The notes beneath the pieces are model-generated. The model was not told the origin of the DNA. It did not search any database and was given only the letters and a program-made list of their open reading frames with translations. Shown here piece after piece: positions 52,837 to 61,760 of a stretch of DNA of 64,000 nt. A program made the translations under genes and the position numbers. How positions within the stretch are numbered: position 1 is the first letter of the stretch; each line of letters starts with the position of its first letter. Where the stretch lies: positions 248,001-312,000 of the forward strand of contig NZ_CAMQSF010000001.1 in NCBI RefSeq assembly GCF_947036865.1. The letters run 5' to 3'. The DNA is from an uncultured Caulobacter sp. Lineage in GTDB: Bacteria > Pseudomonadota > Alphaproteobacteria > Caulobacterales > Caulobacteraceae.

Positions 52837-54640
52837 CTATCGTCCCTCGGAAACGCAAATCATGTAGTCGAGCGGCTTGAGCTCGATGGTATAGCTGCCC
52901 GGCGCCGCCGCCGTCCCGGCGCAAGCGCCGCGCAGCGATCGCCAAGCCGCCGAGCTCGCCTCGACCGGAATGTTAGCCTTCAAGGTCTGGTCGCCGGTGT
53001 TGAACACCGCCAGCACCTCGGTCTTGTCCAGAAGGCGTGAGAACGCCAGCAGGCCCGGCTTGTCGCCCGCCACGCGCGTCACCTGCCGGCCCTCGCGAAG
53101 GGCGGGCGTCACGCGCCTCAGCTTGGCCAGCTCGGCGATGCGGCCGTAGAGCGGGGCGTCCGTCCGGAACGCCGACCGCGGGCCCCTGGCCGAGGACCCG
53201 ATCAGGCGGTTGTCGTTGTAGCTGGGGACCTGGCTTTCGAACATGTCCTCGCGGCTGTCGGCGTAGTCGCCGTCGCCGGTAAAGCCTTGCTCGTCGCCAT
53301 AATAGATCGTGGGAACGCCGCGCGCGGTCAGCATGATGGCGTTGGCCAAGGTCACCCTGGCCAGCAGTTCGTCGTCGGAGATCGCCGGCTTGGCCTTGAG
53401 CATGAACCAGCCGATGCGGCCCATGTCGTGGTTGCCGAGGAAGGTCGGCAGCTGAGCCGCGCCCTCTTCCCCGCCTTCGTAGTCCGGATCGGCGGCGAAG
53501 ACGCGCGCCAAGCGGTCGGTCCCCGCGCGCCCGATCGCGACGTCGGTCACCGCCGCCTGGAAGGCGAAATCCAGCACCGCCGGCAGCTTGTCGCGGCGGG
53601 TATGGCTGGCCAGGATCGCGGGATCGGGGTCGAAGACCTCGCCGAAGATGTGGAAGTTCGGGATCCCCCTGGCCTTGGCCCGCGCCAGCATGGCTGGAAC
53701 GAAGGCCCGCCAGAACTCCGGGTTCACGTGACGGGCCGTATCGATGCGGAAGCCGTCGACGCCGAAATCGTCGATCCACTGGCCGTAGATCGCGATGAAG
53801 CCGGCCGCCACGCGGGGGTTTTCCGTGAAGACGTCGTCCAGCGTGTCGAAGTCGCCGGTCAGCGAGCTCTCGCCCGCGAACGTGCTGTTGCCGCGGTTGT
53901 GGTAGTAGATGGGGTCGTTGAGCCAGTCGGGCTTCTTGACGTGTTCCTGACCGGCCGGGACATAGGGCGTATAGGCCCAGTCGGGGCGCGTCAGCTTGCT
54001 GAAATCCTTGCCGTCGAACCCGTCGTTGATCGGCGCGCCCGCCACGCCGCCTCGGCGGACATAGGGGTAGTCTGCGACGCTTCGATAGGGGCACGGCCCC
54101 TCGGGACATTCCTTGTACCGGATCACGTCCGCCGTGTGGTTGACCACGATGTCCATATAGACCTTCAGGCCCCGCGCGTGAGCCGCGTCGACCAGGGCCT
54201 TGAAGTCGGCCCTGGTCCCCGAAGTGCGGATCGACATCGGTGAAGTCGGTGATCCAGTAGCCGTGGTGCGCCGCCGACTCGTGGCCCGGCGGGCCTTGTA
54301 CCGGACGGTTCTTGAAGATCGGCGCCAGCCAGATCGCCGTCGCCCCAAGACCCTGGATATAGTCCAGCCGGCGGGTCACGCCCTTGAGGTCGCCGCCGTG
54401 ATAGAAGCCCGCCCGCGTCGGATCGAAGCCGTCGACCAGCGGTCCCGCCGCCGGGCCGCCGTGATCATTGGTCGCGTCGCCATTCTCGAAGCGATCGGGC
54501 AACAGGAAGTAGATGACCTCGTCGCGTGGCTGACGCAGGCGGTAGGCGCCGGGCTCGGCCTTCGCCGTCGCGCCCCCGGCCAGCGCGGCCAGGGCGGTCA
54601 CGGCCAGCAACGTTCGTCGCCAAGGCGCCAAGGCCCGCAT
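52837..54640 (-). pseudogene. Alpha-amylase, frameshifted by one base
   Basis: Signal peptide (MRALAPWRRTLLAVTALAAL) and GH13 start (VIYFLLPDRFENGDATNDHG, HHGYWITDFTDVDPHFG) read in one frame down to about 54217; the rest (TRADFKALVDAAHARGLKVY, DIVVNHT, GFRIDTARH, IFGEVFD, FLGNHDMG) reads in another. A run of four Cs at 54217-54220 (four Gs on the coding strand) should be three to restore DVDPHFGTRADF. All catalytic motifs are intact otherwise. So either a recent mutation or a sequencing error. It would be a periplasmic amylase of the mal operon. Confidence 0.85.
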
Positions 54641-54943
54641 AGCTCCCTCCCCCGTGAGCGACCCGTCTCGACCGCCGCTGCAATTCTTTGCAAGAATTTG
54701 CAGAAGCCGGGACACCCTGTCAATCGCCTCTCTTTATGCGGTTTGCAGGAGATTGACCGAGCCGAACCCGCCGATCAGTGGCGCACGGAAGCCACACAAG
54801 GCCCTCTTCCGCCCCATCGCGGACGGCCCTGTCGTCAATTTGCAATTTTTTGGGTTGATTACCGCGCGTTAATTTGCGGTAATTTGCACAACGGCCCGAT
54901 CGCAGACTCCAACAGCGCAGAGCCGGACAGGGAGGGAGACTTC
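54641..54943. promoter_or_regulatory. Amylase-malA divergent control region with TTTGCA elements
   Basis: A 303-bp gap without genes. TTTGCA occurs at 54687-54692 and 54697-54702 (10-bp phase), 54742-54747, 54839-54844 and 54883-54888, with TTTGCG at 54873-54878 (again 10 bp from the next). CAATTCTT-tgc-AAGAATTTG at 54681-54700 is nearly palindromic. Probable MalI operators for malA and the amylase/glucosidase pair. Confidence 0.55.
54858..54883 (+). promoter_or_regulatory. Inverted repeat just upstream of malA
   Basis: ATTACCGC-N10-GCGGTAAT, a perfect 8-bp inverted repeat 60 bp before the malA ATG, overlapping one TTTGCG element. It may be the core operator or a second regulator's site. Confidence 0.45.
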
Positions 54944-57670
54944 ATGACCACCGCATTTTCGCGCCGTCGCGCCTGGCTGATGGCCGGCGGGGCCACGGGC
55001 CTGGCGCTGGCCTTCGCCATGACGGGCGCGGCCCAAGCCCAGACCAAGACCGCCGCCGCCACGGACGACTCCAAGGTCGAGGAGATCGTCGTCACCGGTA
55101 TTCGCCGCGGCATCGAGGGCGCCATCTCGCTGAAGAAGAGCTCGACCTCGATCGTCGAAGCGGTTTCGGCCGAGGACATCGGCAAGCTGCCCGACGTGTC
55201 GATCGCCGAGTCGCTGGCGCGCCTGCCGGGCCTGACCGCCCAGCGCCTGGACGGCCGCGGGCAAGTGATCTCGATCCGGGGCCTGGCGCCGGACTTCACC
55301 ACCGCCCTGCTGAACGGCCGCGAGCAAGTCACCACCGGCGACAACCGCGGCGTCGAGTTCGACCAGTACCCGTCAGAGCTGCTCAGCGCCGTGGTGGTCT
55401 ACAAGACCCCGGACGCGGGCCTGATCGGCCAGGGCCTGGCCGGCACCGCCGACATGCGCACCGTCCGTCCGCTAGCGTTCGGCAAGCGCGCCCTGGCGAT
55501 CGGCGCGCGCTACGAGTGGAACGACATCGGCGCCCTGAACGCCGGCACCAAGGCGCACGGCAACCGCCTGTCGATCTCGTACATCGATCAGTTCATGGAC
55601 GGTAAGCTGGGCCTGGCGCTCGGCTACGCCCACCTGGAGTCGCCGTATCAAGCCGAGCGGTGGAACGCCTGGGGCTATCCCACCGACTCGGCCGGCAACC
55701 TGGTGATCGGCGGCGCCAAGCCGTACGTGCAGTCCAGCATGCTCAAGCGCGACGGCTTCATGGGCGTCGTCGAGTACGCGCCGACCGACAAGGTCAGCAC
55801 CTCGCTGGACGTCTTCTATTCGACCTTCAAGAACCACCAGATCCAGCGCGGCATCGAACTGCCGCTGGTGTGGGGCGGCGTGCCGCTGACCAACGCCAAG
55901 GCCTCGGGCGGATTCGTCACCAGCGGCGCCTTCAACGGCGTCAAGGGCGTGGTCCGCAACGACGGCAACGATCGCGACGCCGACATCTGGTCGGTGGGCT
56001 GGAACACCAAGTACCACGTCGGCGACGCCTGGACCCTGATGAGCGACCTGTCCTGGTCGCGGGTCAAGCGCACCGACCAGGTTCTGGAATCGTATTCGGG
56101 CACGGGCCGGGCCGGCGTGGGCGCGACCGACAACATGACCTTCACGATCGACGAGAACGGCAAGGCGATCTTCAAGTCGACGCTGAACTACGCCGATCCC
56201 AGCCTGATCAAGCTGACCAGCCCGCAAGGCTGGGGCGGCGACATCATCACCGGCGGTCAGGACGGCTATCTGAACCAGCCGCGTATCCAGGACGAGCTGA
56301 AGGCCGTCCGCCTGTCGGCCCAGCGCGCGCTGGACAGCGGGCTGTCGAGCGTGGAGGCCGGCTTCAACTACAGCGAACGCACCAAGGGCCTGGTCAATGA
56401 CGAATGGTTCCTGCGCGCCAAGGGCTCGCCGGCCAGCGTCTCCATCCCCTCGTCGGCGATCGTCGGCAACACCTCGCTGGCCTTCATCGGGCTGGGCAAC
56501 ATGGTCAGCTACGACCCGTTCGCCCTGGTCGCCAGCGGCGCCTATGACCTGGTCCGCAACCCGAACGCCGACGTGCTGGTCAAGAGCTGGAACGTCACCG
56601 AAAAGGTCGCGGTCGGCTATCTGAAGGCCAATATCGACGCCGCCATGGGCGACGTGCCGGTCACCGGCAACTTCGGCTTCGAGATCGTCCGCACCGACCA
56701 GAGCTCGACCGCCCTGGGCGCCAGCGGCACCGGCACGGGCGTGGTCCGCACCACCCTGTCCGGCGGCAAGGTCTATACGGACTTCTTGCCGAGCGTGAAC
56801 CTGCAGTTCCACCTGCCGGCCGAGCAAAGCCTGCGCCTGGCGGTCGCCCGCACCCTGGCCCGTCCGCGGATGGACCAGATGCGCGCCAGCAAGACCTTCA
56901 GCTACGACCAGTCCAAGGCCGGCAACACCAACGTCAACTTCTCGGCCTGGAGCGGTTCCGGCGGCAATCCGGAGCTCGAGCCCTGGCGCGCCGACGCCTA
57001 TGACGTGTCGTACGAAAAGTACTTCGGTCGTCAGGCCTACATCTCGCTGGCCGCGTTCTACAAGGACCTGAAGACCTACGTGTACGACCAGAGCGTCGTG
57101 TTCGACTTCACCGGCTTCCCGATCGGCGGCGGCCCGACCCCGGCCACGCGCCTGGGCCTGGTGACCACGCCGCAGAACGGCAAGGGCGGCAGCCTGAAGG
57201 GCCTGGAGTTCGCCGCCTCGATGCCCGGCGCGCTGCTGACCCCGGCTCTGGACGGCTTCGGCGCCACCTTCAGCGCCTCGTACACCAAGAGCTCGATCCA
57301 GCCGAACCCGGGCGATCCGCGTCAGCCGATCCCAGGCCTGTCCCGGAACGTGGCCAACCTGACCGTCTATTACGAGAAGAACGGCTTCTCGTTCCGGGTC
57401 AGTGACCGCTATCGCTCCAAGTTCCTGGGCGAGGTCACCGGCTTCGGCAACGGCCGCAACTACCGGATGGTCAAGGGCGAGTCGGTGGTCGACAGCCAGA
57501 TCGGCTACACGTTCGACAAGGGTCCGATGGCCGGCCTCTCGGTCCTGGCCCAGGTCAACAACCTGACCGACGAGCCGTTCACCACCTTCCAGAACAACGA
57601 CGAGCGGCAGGTCATCGACTACCAGCGCTACGGCCGCACGTACCTGATCGGCCTGAACTACAAGTTCTAA
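54944..57670 (+). CDS. malA: TonB-dependent maltodextrin receptor MalA
   Basis: 908 residues. Signal peptide (cleavage after AAQAQ), TonB box VEEIVVTGIR (about 45-54), plug domain with ADIGKLPDVSIAESLARLPG-like sequence, and a 22-strand barrel that ends in the aromatic YLIGLNYKF. Imports maltodextrins across the outer membrane. The frame is open upstream but the ATG has GGGAGGGAGAC and a clear signal. A strong terminator follows. Named by locus match with C. crescentus MalA. Confidence 0.93.
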   Translation: MTTAFSRRRAWLMAGGATGLALAFAMTGAAQAQTKTAAATDDSKVEEIVVTGIRRGIEGAISLKKSSTSIVEAVSAEDIGKLPDVSIAESLARLPGLTAQRLDGRGQVISIRGLAPDFTTALLNGREQVTTGDNRGVEFDQYPSELLSAVVVYKTPDAGLIGQGLAGTADMRTVRPLAFGKRALAIGARYEWNDIGALNAGTKAHGNRLSISYIDQFMDGKLGLALGYAHLESPYQAERWNAWGYPTDSAGNLVIGGAKPYVQSSMLKRDGFMGVVEYAPTDKVSTSLDVFYSTFKNHQIQRGIELPLVWGGVPLTNAKASGGFVTSGAFNGVKGVVRNDGNDRDADIWSVGWNTKYHVGDAWTLMSDLSWSRVKRTDQVLESYSGTGRAGVGATDNMTFTIDENGKAIFKSTLNYADPSLIKLTSPQGWGGDIITGGQDGYLNQPRIQDELKAVRLSAQRALDSGLSSVEAGFNYSERTKGLVNDEWFLRAKGSPASVSIPSSAIVGNTSLAFIGLGNMVSYDPFALVASGAYDLVRNPNADVLVKSWNVTEKVAVGYLKANIDAAMGDVPVTGNFGFEIVRTDQSSTALGASGTGTGVVRTTLSGGKVYTDFLPSVNLQFHLPAEQSLRLAVARTLARPRMDQMRASKTFSYDQSKAGNTNVNFSAWSGSGGNPELEPWRADAYDVSYEKYFGRQAYISLAAFYKDLKTYVYDQSVVFDFTGFPIGGGPTPATRLGLVTTPQNGKGGSLKGLEFAASMPGALLTPALDGFGATFSASYTKSSIQPNPGDPRQPIPGLSRNVANLTVYYEKNGFSFRVSDRYRSKFLGEVTGFGNGRNYRMVKGESVVDSQIGYTFDKGPMAGLSVLAQVNNLTDEPFTTFQNNDERQVIDYQRYGRTYLIGLNYKF

Positions 57671-57701
57671 GCCGCGCCTAGCCTTCCCCGAAGCCTTGAG
57701 C

Positions 57702-57737
57702 GCCCCTGTCGGACCTGCCCGACAGGGGCTCTTTTTT
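57702..57737 (+). terminator. Rho-independent terminator of malA
   Basis: GCCCCTGTCGG-acctgc-CCGACAGGGGC, a perfect 11-bp stem, followed by TCTTTTTT. Confidence 0.92.
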
Positions 57738-57765
57738 GGCCTAAGGGTAGGACAGGGAGACAGGC

Positions 57766-59268
57766 ATGGACGATCCACGCATCAAGACGGTGGTGATCGT
57801 CGGCGGCGGGACCGCCGGTTGGATGGCCGCCGCCCTGCTGGCCAAGACCTTCGGCCGCGCCCTCGACATCCGCCTGATCGAATCCGACGAGATCGGCACG
57901 GTCGGCGTCGGCGAGGCGACCATCCCGGCCATCAAGCTGTTCAACGCCACGCTGGGTCTCGACGAGGACGCCTTCGTCCGCGAGACCCAGGGCTCGTTCA
58001 AGCTCGGCATCGAGTTCGTCGACTGGGGCCGGGTGGGCGAGCGCTATCTGCACGCGTTCGGCGGGATCGGGGTGGATCTGGGGATCACCGACTTCCACCA
58101 GTTCTGGCTGCGGCATCGGCAGGCGGGCGGAGCGAGCGACCTCTGGGACTATTCGCTGAACGCGGCGGCGGCGAAGGCCAACCGGTTCGGGCGCTTGCCC
58201 CGCGTGGGCGACACGCGGCTGCAGGGCCTGGCCTACGCGTTCCACTTCGACGCCGGCCTCTATGCCCGCTTCCTGCGAACCTTCGCCGAAGGCCTGGGCG
58301 TGGCCCGGATCGAGGGCAAGATCGCCCGCGCCGCGCTGCGCGAGCCGGACGGCTTCGTCGACAGCGTCGTGCTGGAGCGCGGCGAGACCGTCGCCGGCGA
58401 CCTCTTCATCGACTGCTCGGGCTTCCGAGGCCTGCTGATCGAGGAGACGCTCGAGACCGGCTATGAAGACTGGTCGCGCTGGCTGCCCTGCGACCGAGCC
58501 CTGGCCGTTCCCAGCGCGCGAACCGAACCGCTGCTGCCCTACACCCGCGCCACCGCCGACCGGGCCGGCTGGCGCTGGCGCATCCCCCTGCAACACCGCA
58601 CCGGCAACGGCCATGTCTATTGCAGCCGCTATGTCACCGACGACGAGGCGACCGCCGCCCTGCTGGCCGGGCTGGACGGCGAGCCGCTGGCCGAGCCGCG
58701 CCCGCTGAAGTTCGTGACCGGGCGCCGCAAGCGCTTCTGGAACCGTAACGTCGTCGCCATCGGCCTGGCGTCGGGCTTCATGGAGCCGCTGGAGAGCACC
58801 AGTATCCACCTGATCCAATCGGGCCTGGCGCGGCTGGTCTCGATGTTTCCCGACAAGCATTTCGACGCCGCCGTCGTCGAGGCCTACAACCGCCAGACGG
58901 CGCTGGAATACGAGCGCGTCCGCGACTTCATCGTGCTGCACTACAAGGCCACGCGGCGCGCCGCCACGCCGTTCTGGCGCCACTGCGCGGCCATGCCGAT
59001 CCCCGAGACGCTGGCGCGCAAGATCGCCCTGTTCCAGAGCGCCGGCCAGCTGCTGCGCGAGGACCAGGACCTGTTCCTGGAGCTCTCGTGGCTGCAGGTG
59101 CTGATCGGCCAGGGCGTCGTCCCGCGCGGTCGCCACCCGCTGGCCGACGGGATCAGCGACGCGCAGCTGGACGGCTTCCTGGCGGACCTGCGCACGCTCA
59201 TCGACGACGCCGTGGCGCCCCTGCCCGACCACGCCGCCTTCATCGCCCGAACCCGCGCGGCGCGCTGA
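57766..59268 (+). CDS. Tryptophan-halogenase-family flavoprotein
   Basis: 500 residues. FAD motif VVIVGGGTAGWMAAALLAKT, GVGEATIPAIK, the conserved Lys in QGSFKLGIEFVDWG, and the halogenase signature WRWRIPLQ (WxWxIP). Family members use FADH2, O2 and halide to make HOCl/HOBr held by the Lys. Genes of this type commonly accompany TonB receptor genes in Caulobacter, where the substrate is unknown. It is 29 bp after the malA terminator. Confidence 0.9.
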   Translation: MDDPRIKTVVIVGGGTAGWMAAALLAKTFGRALDIRLIESDEIGTVGVGEATIPAIKLFNATLGLDEDAFVRETQGSFKLGIEFVDWGRVGERYLHAFGGIGVDLGITDFHQFWLRHRQAGGASDLWDYSLNAAAAKANRFGRLPRVGDTRLQGLAYAFHFDAGLYARFLRTFAEGLGVARIEGKIARAALREPDGFVDSVVLERGETVAGDLFIDCSGFRGLLIEETLETGYEDWSRWLPCDRALAVPSARTEPLLPYTRATADRAGWRWRIPLQHRTGNGHVYCSRYVTDDEATAALLAGLDGEPLAEPRPLKFVTGRRKRFWNRNVVAIGLASGFMEPLESTSIHLIQSGLARLVSMFPDKHFDAAVVEAYNRQTALEYERVRDFIVLHYKATRRAATPFWRHCAAMPIPETLARKIALFQSAGQLLREDQDLFLELSWLQVLIGQGVVPRGRHPLADGISDAQLDGFLADLRTLIDDAVAPLPDHAAFIARTRAAR

Positions 59269-59328
59269 CCTTCAAGCTCTTTTCAGAATTGCGCCGGATA
59301 GTGCGCGCTATCTGGGGAGCGCATCGCG

Positions 59329-60096
59329 ATGACGACCAACACCATCCGACTGGCCGTGCTGCTGGCGAGCGCCGGCCTCCTGGCCGCTTGCGCGACGCGC
59401 GAGGACGTCGCCCTGCTGCGTCAGCCGCCGATGCCGCCCCGCGCCGTGGCGGTGGCCTCTCCGGCCCGCCCGTTCTATCGCAACGTCGCCGTCCAGGCGG
59501 TGGAGGGCGCGCCCGAAAGCGGCCTGTTCAACACTCGCCCCACCCGCGCCGAGGTGCTGGACAGCCTGACCGACCATCTGCGCCGCGCCGACATGCTGGC
59601 CCCCAGCCGCCTGGACGCCGAATACGTGCTGTACGCCGACTTCGACGACCTGCGCGGCCCCAATGTCTGGCCGGGCGCCGACAAGCTGGCGTCTGCCCGC
59701 GTCACCTTCCGCCTGGTGCGTTGGCGCACGGGCCAGGTGGTGCGCGAGAAGACGGTCGACGCCTCGTACGAGTCCCGCTGGACCGGCCTGACGTCCGGCG
59801 TGGCGGGCGCTCGCGAGACCTCGGCCCGGCAGGAGGTCTCGACCGATTTCGGCGGCGGCGAACGCGCCCGCGCCGCGACGCGGGGCCTGATGGACCTGGC
59901 CTTCGACATGTTCATGGGCGAACTGGGCCGCGATGGCGCGGCGGTCTACAAGACCGCGGTGTCGTGCGCCGCCCTGAACGGCGGCGCCGATCGCGGCCCT
60001 TATCTTGCCGAAACGGCGACGGCCTATGGCGTCGACTGCCCCGGCGCGCGACACAACACCGCGCGGACGGCCCGCGCCTACCCCTCGCGGTTCTAA
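59329..60096 (+). CDS. Lipoprotein of unknown function
   Basis: 255 residues. Lipobox LLAAC at residues 17-21. The mature part (ADMLAPSRLDAEYVLYADFD, ASARVTFRLVRWRTGQVVRE) resembles outer-membrane-assembly-type or LptE/GNA1162-like helper folds but no assignment is safe. Cys pair near the C-terminus could be disulfide-bonded. Stands alone. Confidence 0.8.
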   Translation: MTTNTIRLAVLLASAGLLAACATREDVALLRQPPMPPRAVAVASPARPFYRNVAVQAVEGAPESGLFNTRPTRAEVLDSLTDHLRRADMLAPSRLDAEYVLYADFDDLRGPNVWPGADKLASARVTFRLVRWRTGQVVREKTVDASYESRWTGLTSGVAGARETSARQEVSTDFGGGERARAATRGLMDLAFDMFMGELGRDGAAVYKTAVSCAALNGGADRGPYLAETATAYGVDCPGARHNTARTARAYPSRF

Positions 60097-60103
60097 GCCG
60101 TCG

Positions 60104-60421
60104 TCACAGCTTCTCCACCCGCTCGGCGGCCCGGCGCTTGACCACCCGGAACAGCAGCGGCAACAGCTCCCAGCTGAACGCCCCGATGGCGAAGCCGAAC
60201 AGATAGGCCTCGCGCAGCGGCGTCCACGGGATCAGCGGCAGCGCCGCCCGGACGAAGAAGCCGGCCAGGATCACGGCCGAGGCCGTCGCGCAGGCCAGCC
60301 GCACCGTCAGCTCGCGCGGGCTCGCCCCGCCCAGCGCGCCGAACTGCACCAGGCCGTAGACGGCCACGCCGCCCAGCGCGCCCACGATCGCGCGCAGGCG
60401 ATCGGGATCGATGTCCATCAC
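60104..60421 (-). CDS. Small membrane protein
   Basis: 105 residues with three hydrophobic segments (LRAIVGALGGVAVYGLVQFG; RLACATASAVILAGFFV; YLFGFAIGAFSWELLPLLF) and a basic C-terminus. Unknown function. Convergent with the preceding lipoprotein gene. Confidence 0.65.
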   Translation of the reverse strand: MMDIDPDRLRAIVGALGGVAVYGLVQFGALGGASPRELTVRLACATASAVILAGFFVRAALPLIPWTPLREAYLFGFAIGAFSWELLPLLFRVVKRRAAERVEKL

Positions 60422-60687
60422 GGCCTCCTCAGCCCGGGATCTTGGGATGACGGCGTCAGCACGTCCCGCTTCGCGTTCGCGACGGCGCCGGAACGTCCCC
60501 GCCGTTAAGAAATGTGCCTGCGAGGCGCGGAAGAGTCGATTGGGCGCGGAGGGGTGTGCGTCCGCGTTTGACGTGGACTCTAAAGCAAACTTAGACTGCG
60601 GCCGCGAACGAGAACAAAAGCAGAACTCGTTAGGGCTCTGCGCACAGTGGAAGCGCTAAGCGGTTGTCTCTGAAAGCTTCTGGCGGG
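60422..60687. other. Gap with a LexA-like GAAC-N7-GAAC motif
   Basis: 266 bp between the membrane protein gene and the tRNA. GAAC-aaaagca-GAAC at 60612-60626 matches the alphaproteobacterial LexA site (GTTC-N7-GTTC on the minus strand). One to two such matches are expected by chance in 64 kb, so this is weak. Nothing else is seen. Confidence 0.25.
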
Positions 60688-60763
60688 TGGTAGGCCTGGA
60701 GGGACTCGAACCCCCAACCAGACCGTTATGAGCGGTCGGCTCTAACCATTGAGCTACAGGCCC
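60688..60763 (-). tRNA. tRNA with CAU anticodon, probably tRNA-Ile2 (lysidine-type)
   Basis: 76 nt including encoded CCA. Anticodon loop CTCATAA (stem GACCG/CGGTC); D-arm AGCTCAATGGTTAGAGC matches tRNA-Ile2 better than elongator tRNA-Met (which usually has an extra T, TTGGTT). Acceptor GGGCCTG pairs with CAGGCCT with a G-T at 1-72; T-arm GGGGTTCGAGTCCC. The CAU would be modified to lysidine by TilS and read AUA. A tRNA-Met cannot be fully excluded. Confidence 0.88.
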
Positions 60764-60910
60764 GCGCGGACACGGATGAACGTGCGGCGAGCGGGCGGAT
60801 TAGCATGAGCCGAACGCGGCTTAAAGCTCCGGTTCAGGTAGAGCCTGTCACGAAGGATCCATAGCGCTCCGGCGACGCTTTAACCGCGCCGGCCGCTCCT
60901 GGAGAAAGAC

Positions 60911-61654
60911 ATGACCCGCACCGCTCGCCATCCCGCCATCATCCCCGCCCTGATCGGCGGGGCGCTGCTGCTGGGCGCCGCCGCCCCGGCCCTGGCCCAG
61001 ACCGACGGCGACGCCGCCTTCAAGGCAACCACCTTCAGCCTGTCGGCCTTCGGCGAGACCCGCGTCGCGCCGGACATGGCCACGATCACCCTCGGCGTCG
61101 AGACCAGCGCCGCCACCGCCGGCGAGGCCCTGAAGGCCAACGGCGCGCGGATGAACCAGGTGATGGCCGCGCTGAAGAAGGCCGGCATCGCCGAGCGCGA
61201 CATCCAGACCTCGAACCTGAACCTGAACGCCCAGTACGCCTATGAGCAGAACCAGCCGCCGAAGCTGACTGGCTACCAGGCCAGCAACCAGGTGACGATC
61301 ACGGTCCGCGACCTGACCCGGCTGGGCGCGACGGTCGACGCCACCGTCGGGGCCGGGGCCAATACCGTCAACGGGATCAGCTTCGGCCTCGCCAATCCGC
61401 AAGCCGCCGAGGACGCCGCGCGGCTGGCGGCGGTCAAGGCTCTGCAGGCCAAGGCCGAGCTCTATGGCCGCGCCACCGGCTACAAGGCGGTGCGGCTGGT
61501 CAATTTGAGCGAAGGCGGCGGCTACGCGCCCGTCTCGCCCCCCGTGCCGATGATGGCCTTCGCCAAGCGCGAGGCGGCCGACGCCACCAGCGTCTCGGCC
61601 GGCGAACTGAAGGTGCGGGTGGACGTCAACGCGGTGTACGAGGCGGCGAAGTAG
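60911..61654 (+). CDS. SIMPL (DUF541) domain periplasmic protein
   Basis: 247 residues. Sec signal peptide (ending APALAQ) and one SIMPL domain: GETRVAPDMATITLGVET, LKKAGIAERDIQTSNLNLN, QVTITVRDLTRLGATVD and ELKVRVDVNAVYE. Homologues (YggE, BP26) are oligomeric envelope proteins linked to oxidative stress. Repeat element follows. GGAGAAAGAC before ATG. Confidence 0.9.
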   Translation: MTRTARHPAIIPALIGGALLLGAAAPALAQTDGDAAFKATTFSLSAFGETRVAPDMATITLGVETSAATAGEALKANGARMNQVMAALKKAGIAERDIQTSNLNLNAQYAYEQNQPPKLTGYQASNQVTITVRDLTRLGATVDATVGAGANTVNGISFGLANPQAAEDAARLAAVKALQAKAELYGRATGYKAVRLVNLSEGGGYAPVSPPVPMMAFAKREAADATSVSAGELKVRVDVNAVYEAAK

Positions 61655-61664
61655 CGGGCCGCGC

Positions 61665-61750
61665 CCTCGCCCTTCGACAAGCTCGGGGTGAGGGCGTCAC
61701 CTCAGTCGGTTCAGTCGAAAACCTCACCCTGAGCCTGTCGAAGGGCGAGG
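61665..61750. repeat. Palindromic intergenic repeat, CGCCCTTCGAC family (copy 2)
   Basis: CCTCGCCCTTCGACAAGCTC onward (61665-61693) matches the reverse complement of 61722-61750 at 27 of 29 positions. The same family as 26176-26251. It ends 11 bases before the neighbouring lipoprotein gene stop. Confidence 0.85.
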
Positions 61751-61760
61751 TTTTCGCGCT

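Noticed and set aside
54200-54943. Long N-terminal extension of malA
   Set aside because: The frame is open but overlaps the divergent amylase gene and the operator region; the ATG at 54944 has a strong ribosome binding site and starts the signal peptide.
60688-60763. Elongator tRNA-Met
   Set aside because: CAU would fit, but the D-arm (AATGGTTAGAGC without the extra T) and anticodon stem are closer to tRNA-Ile2; the alternative is kept open in the entry.
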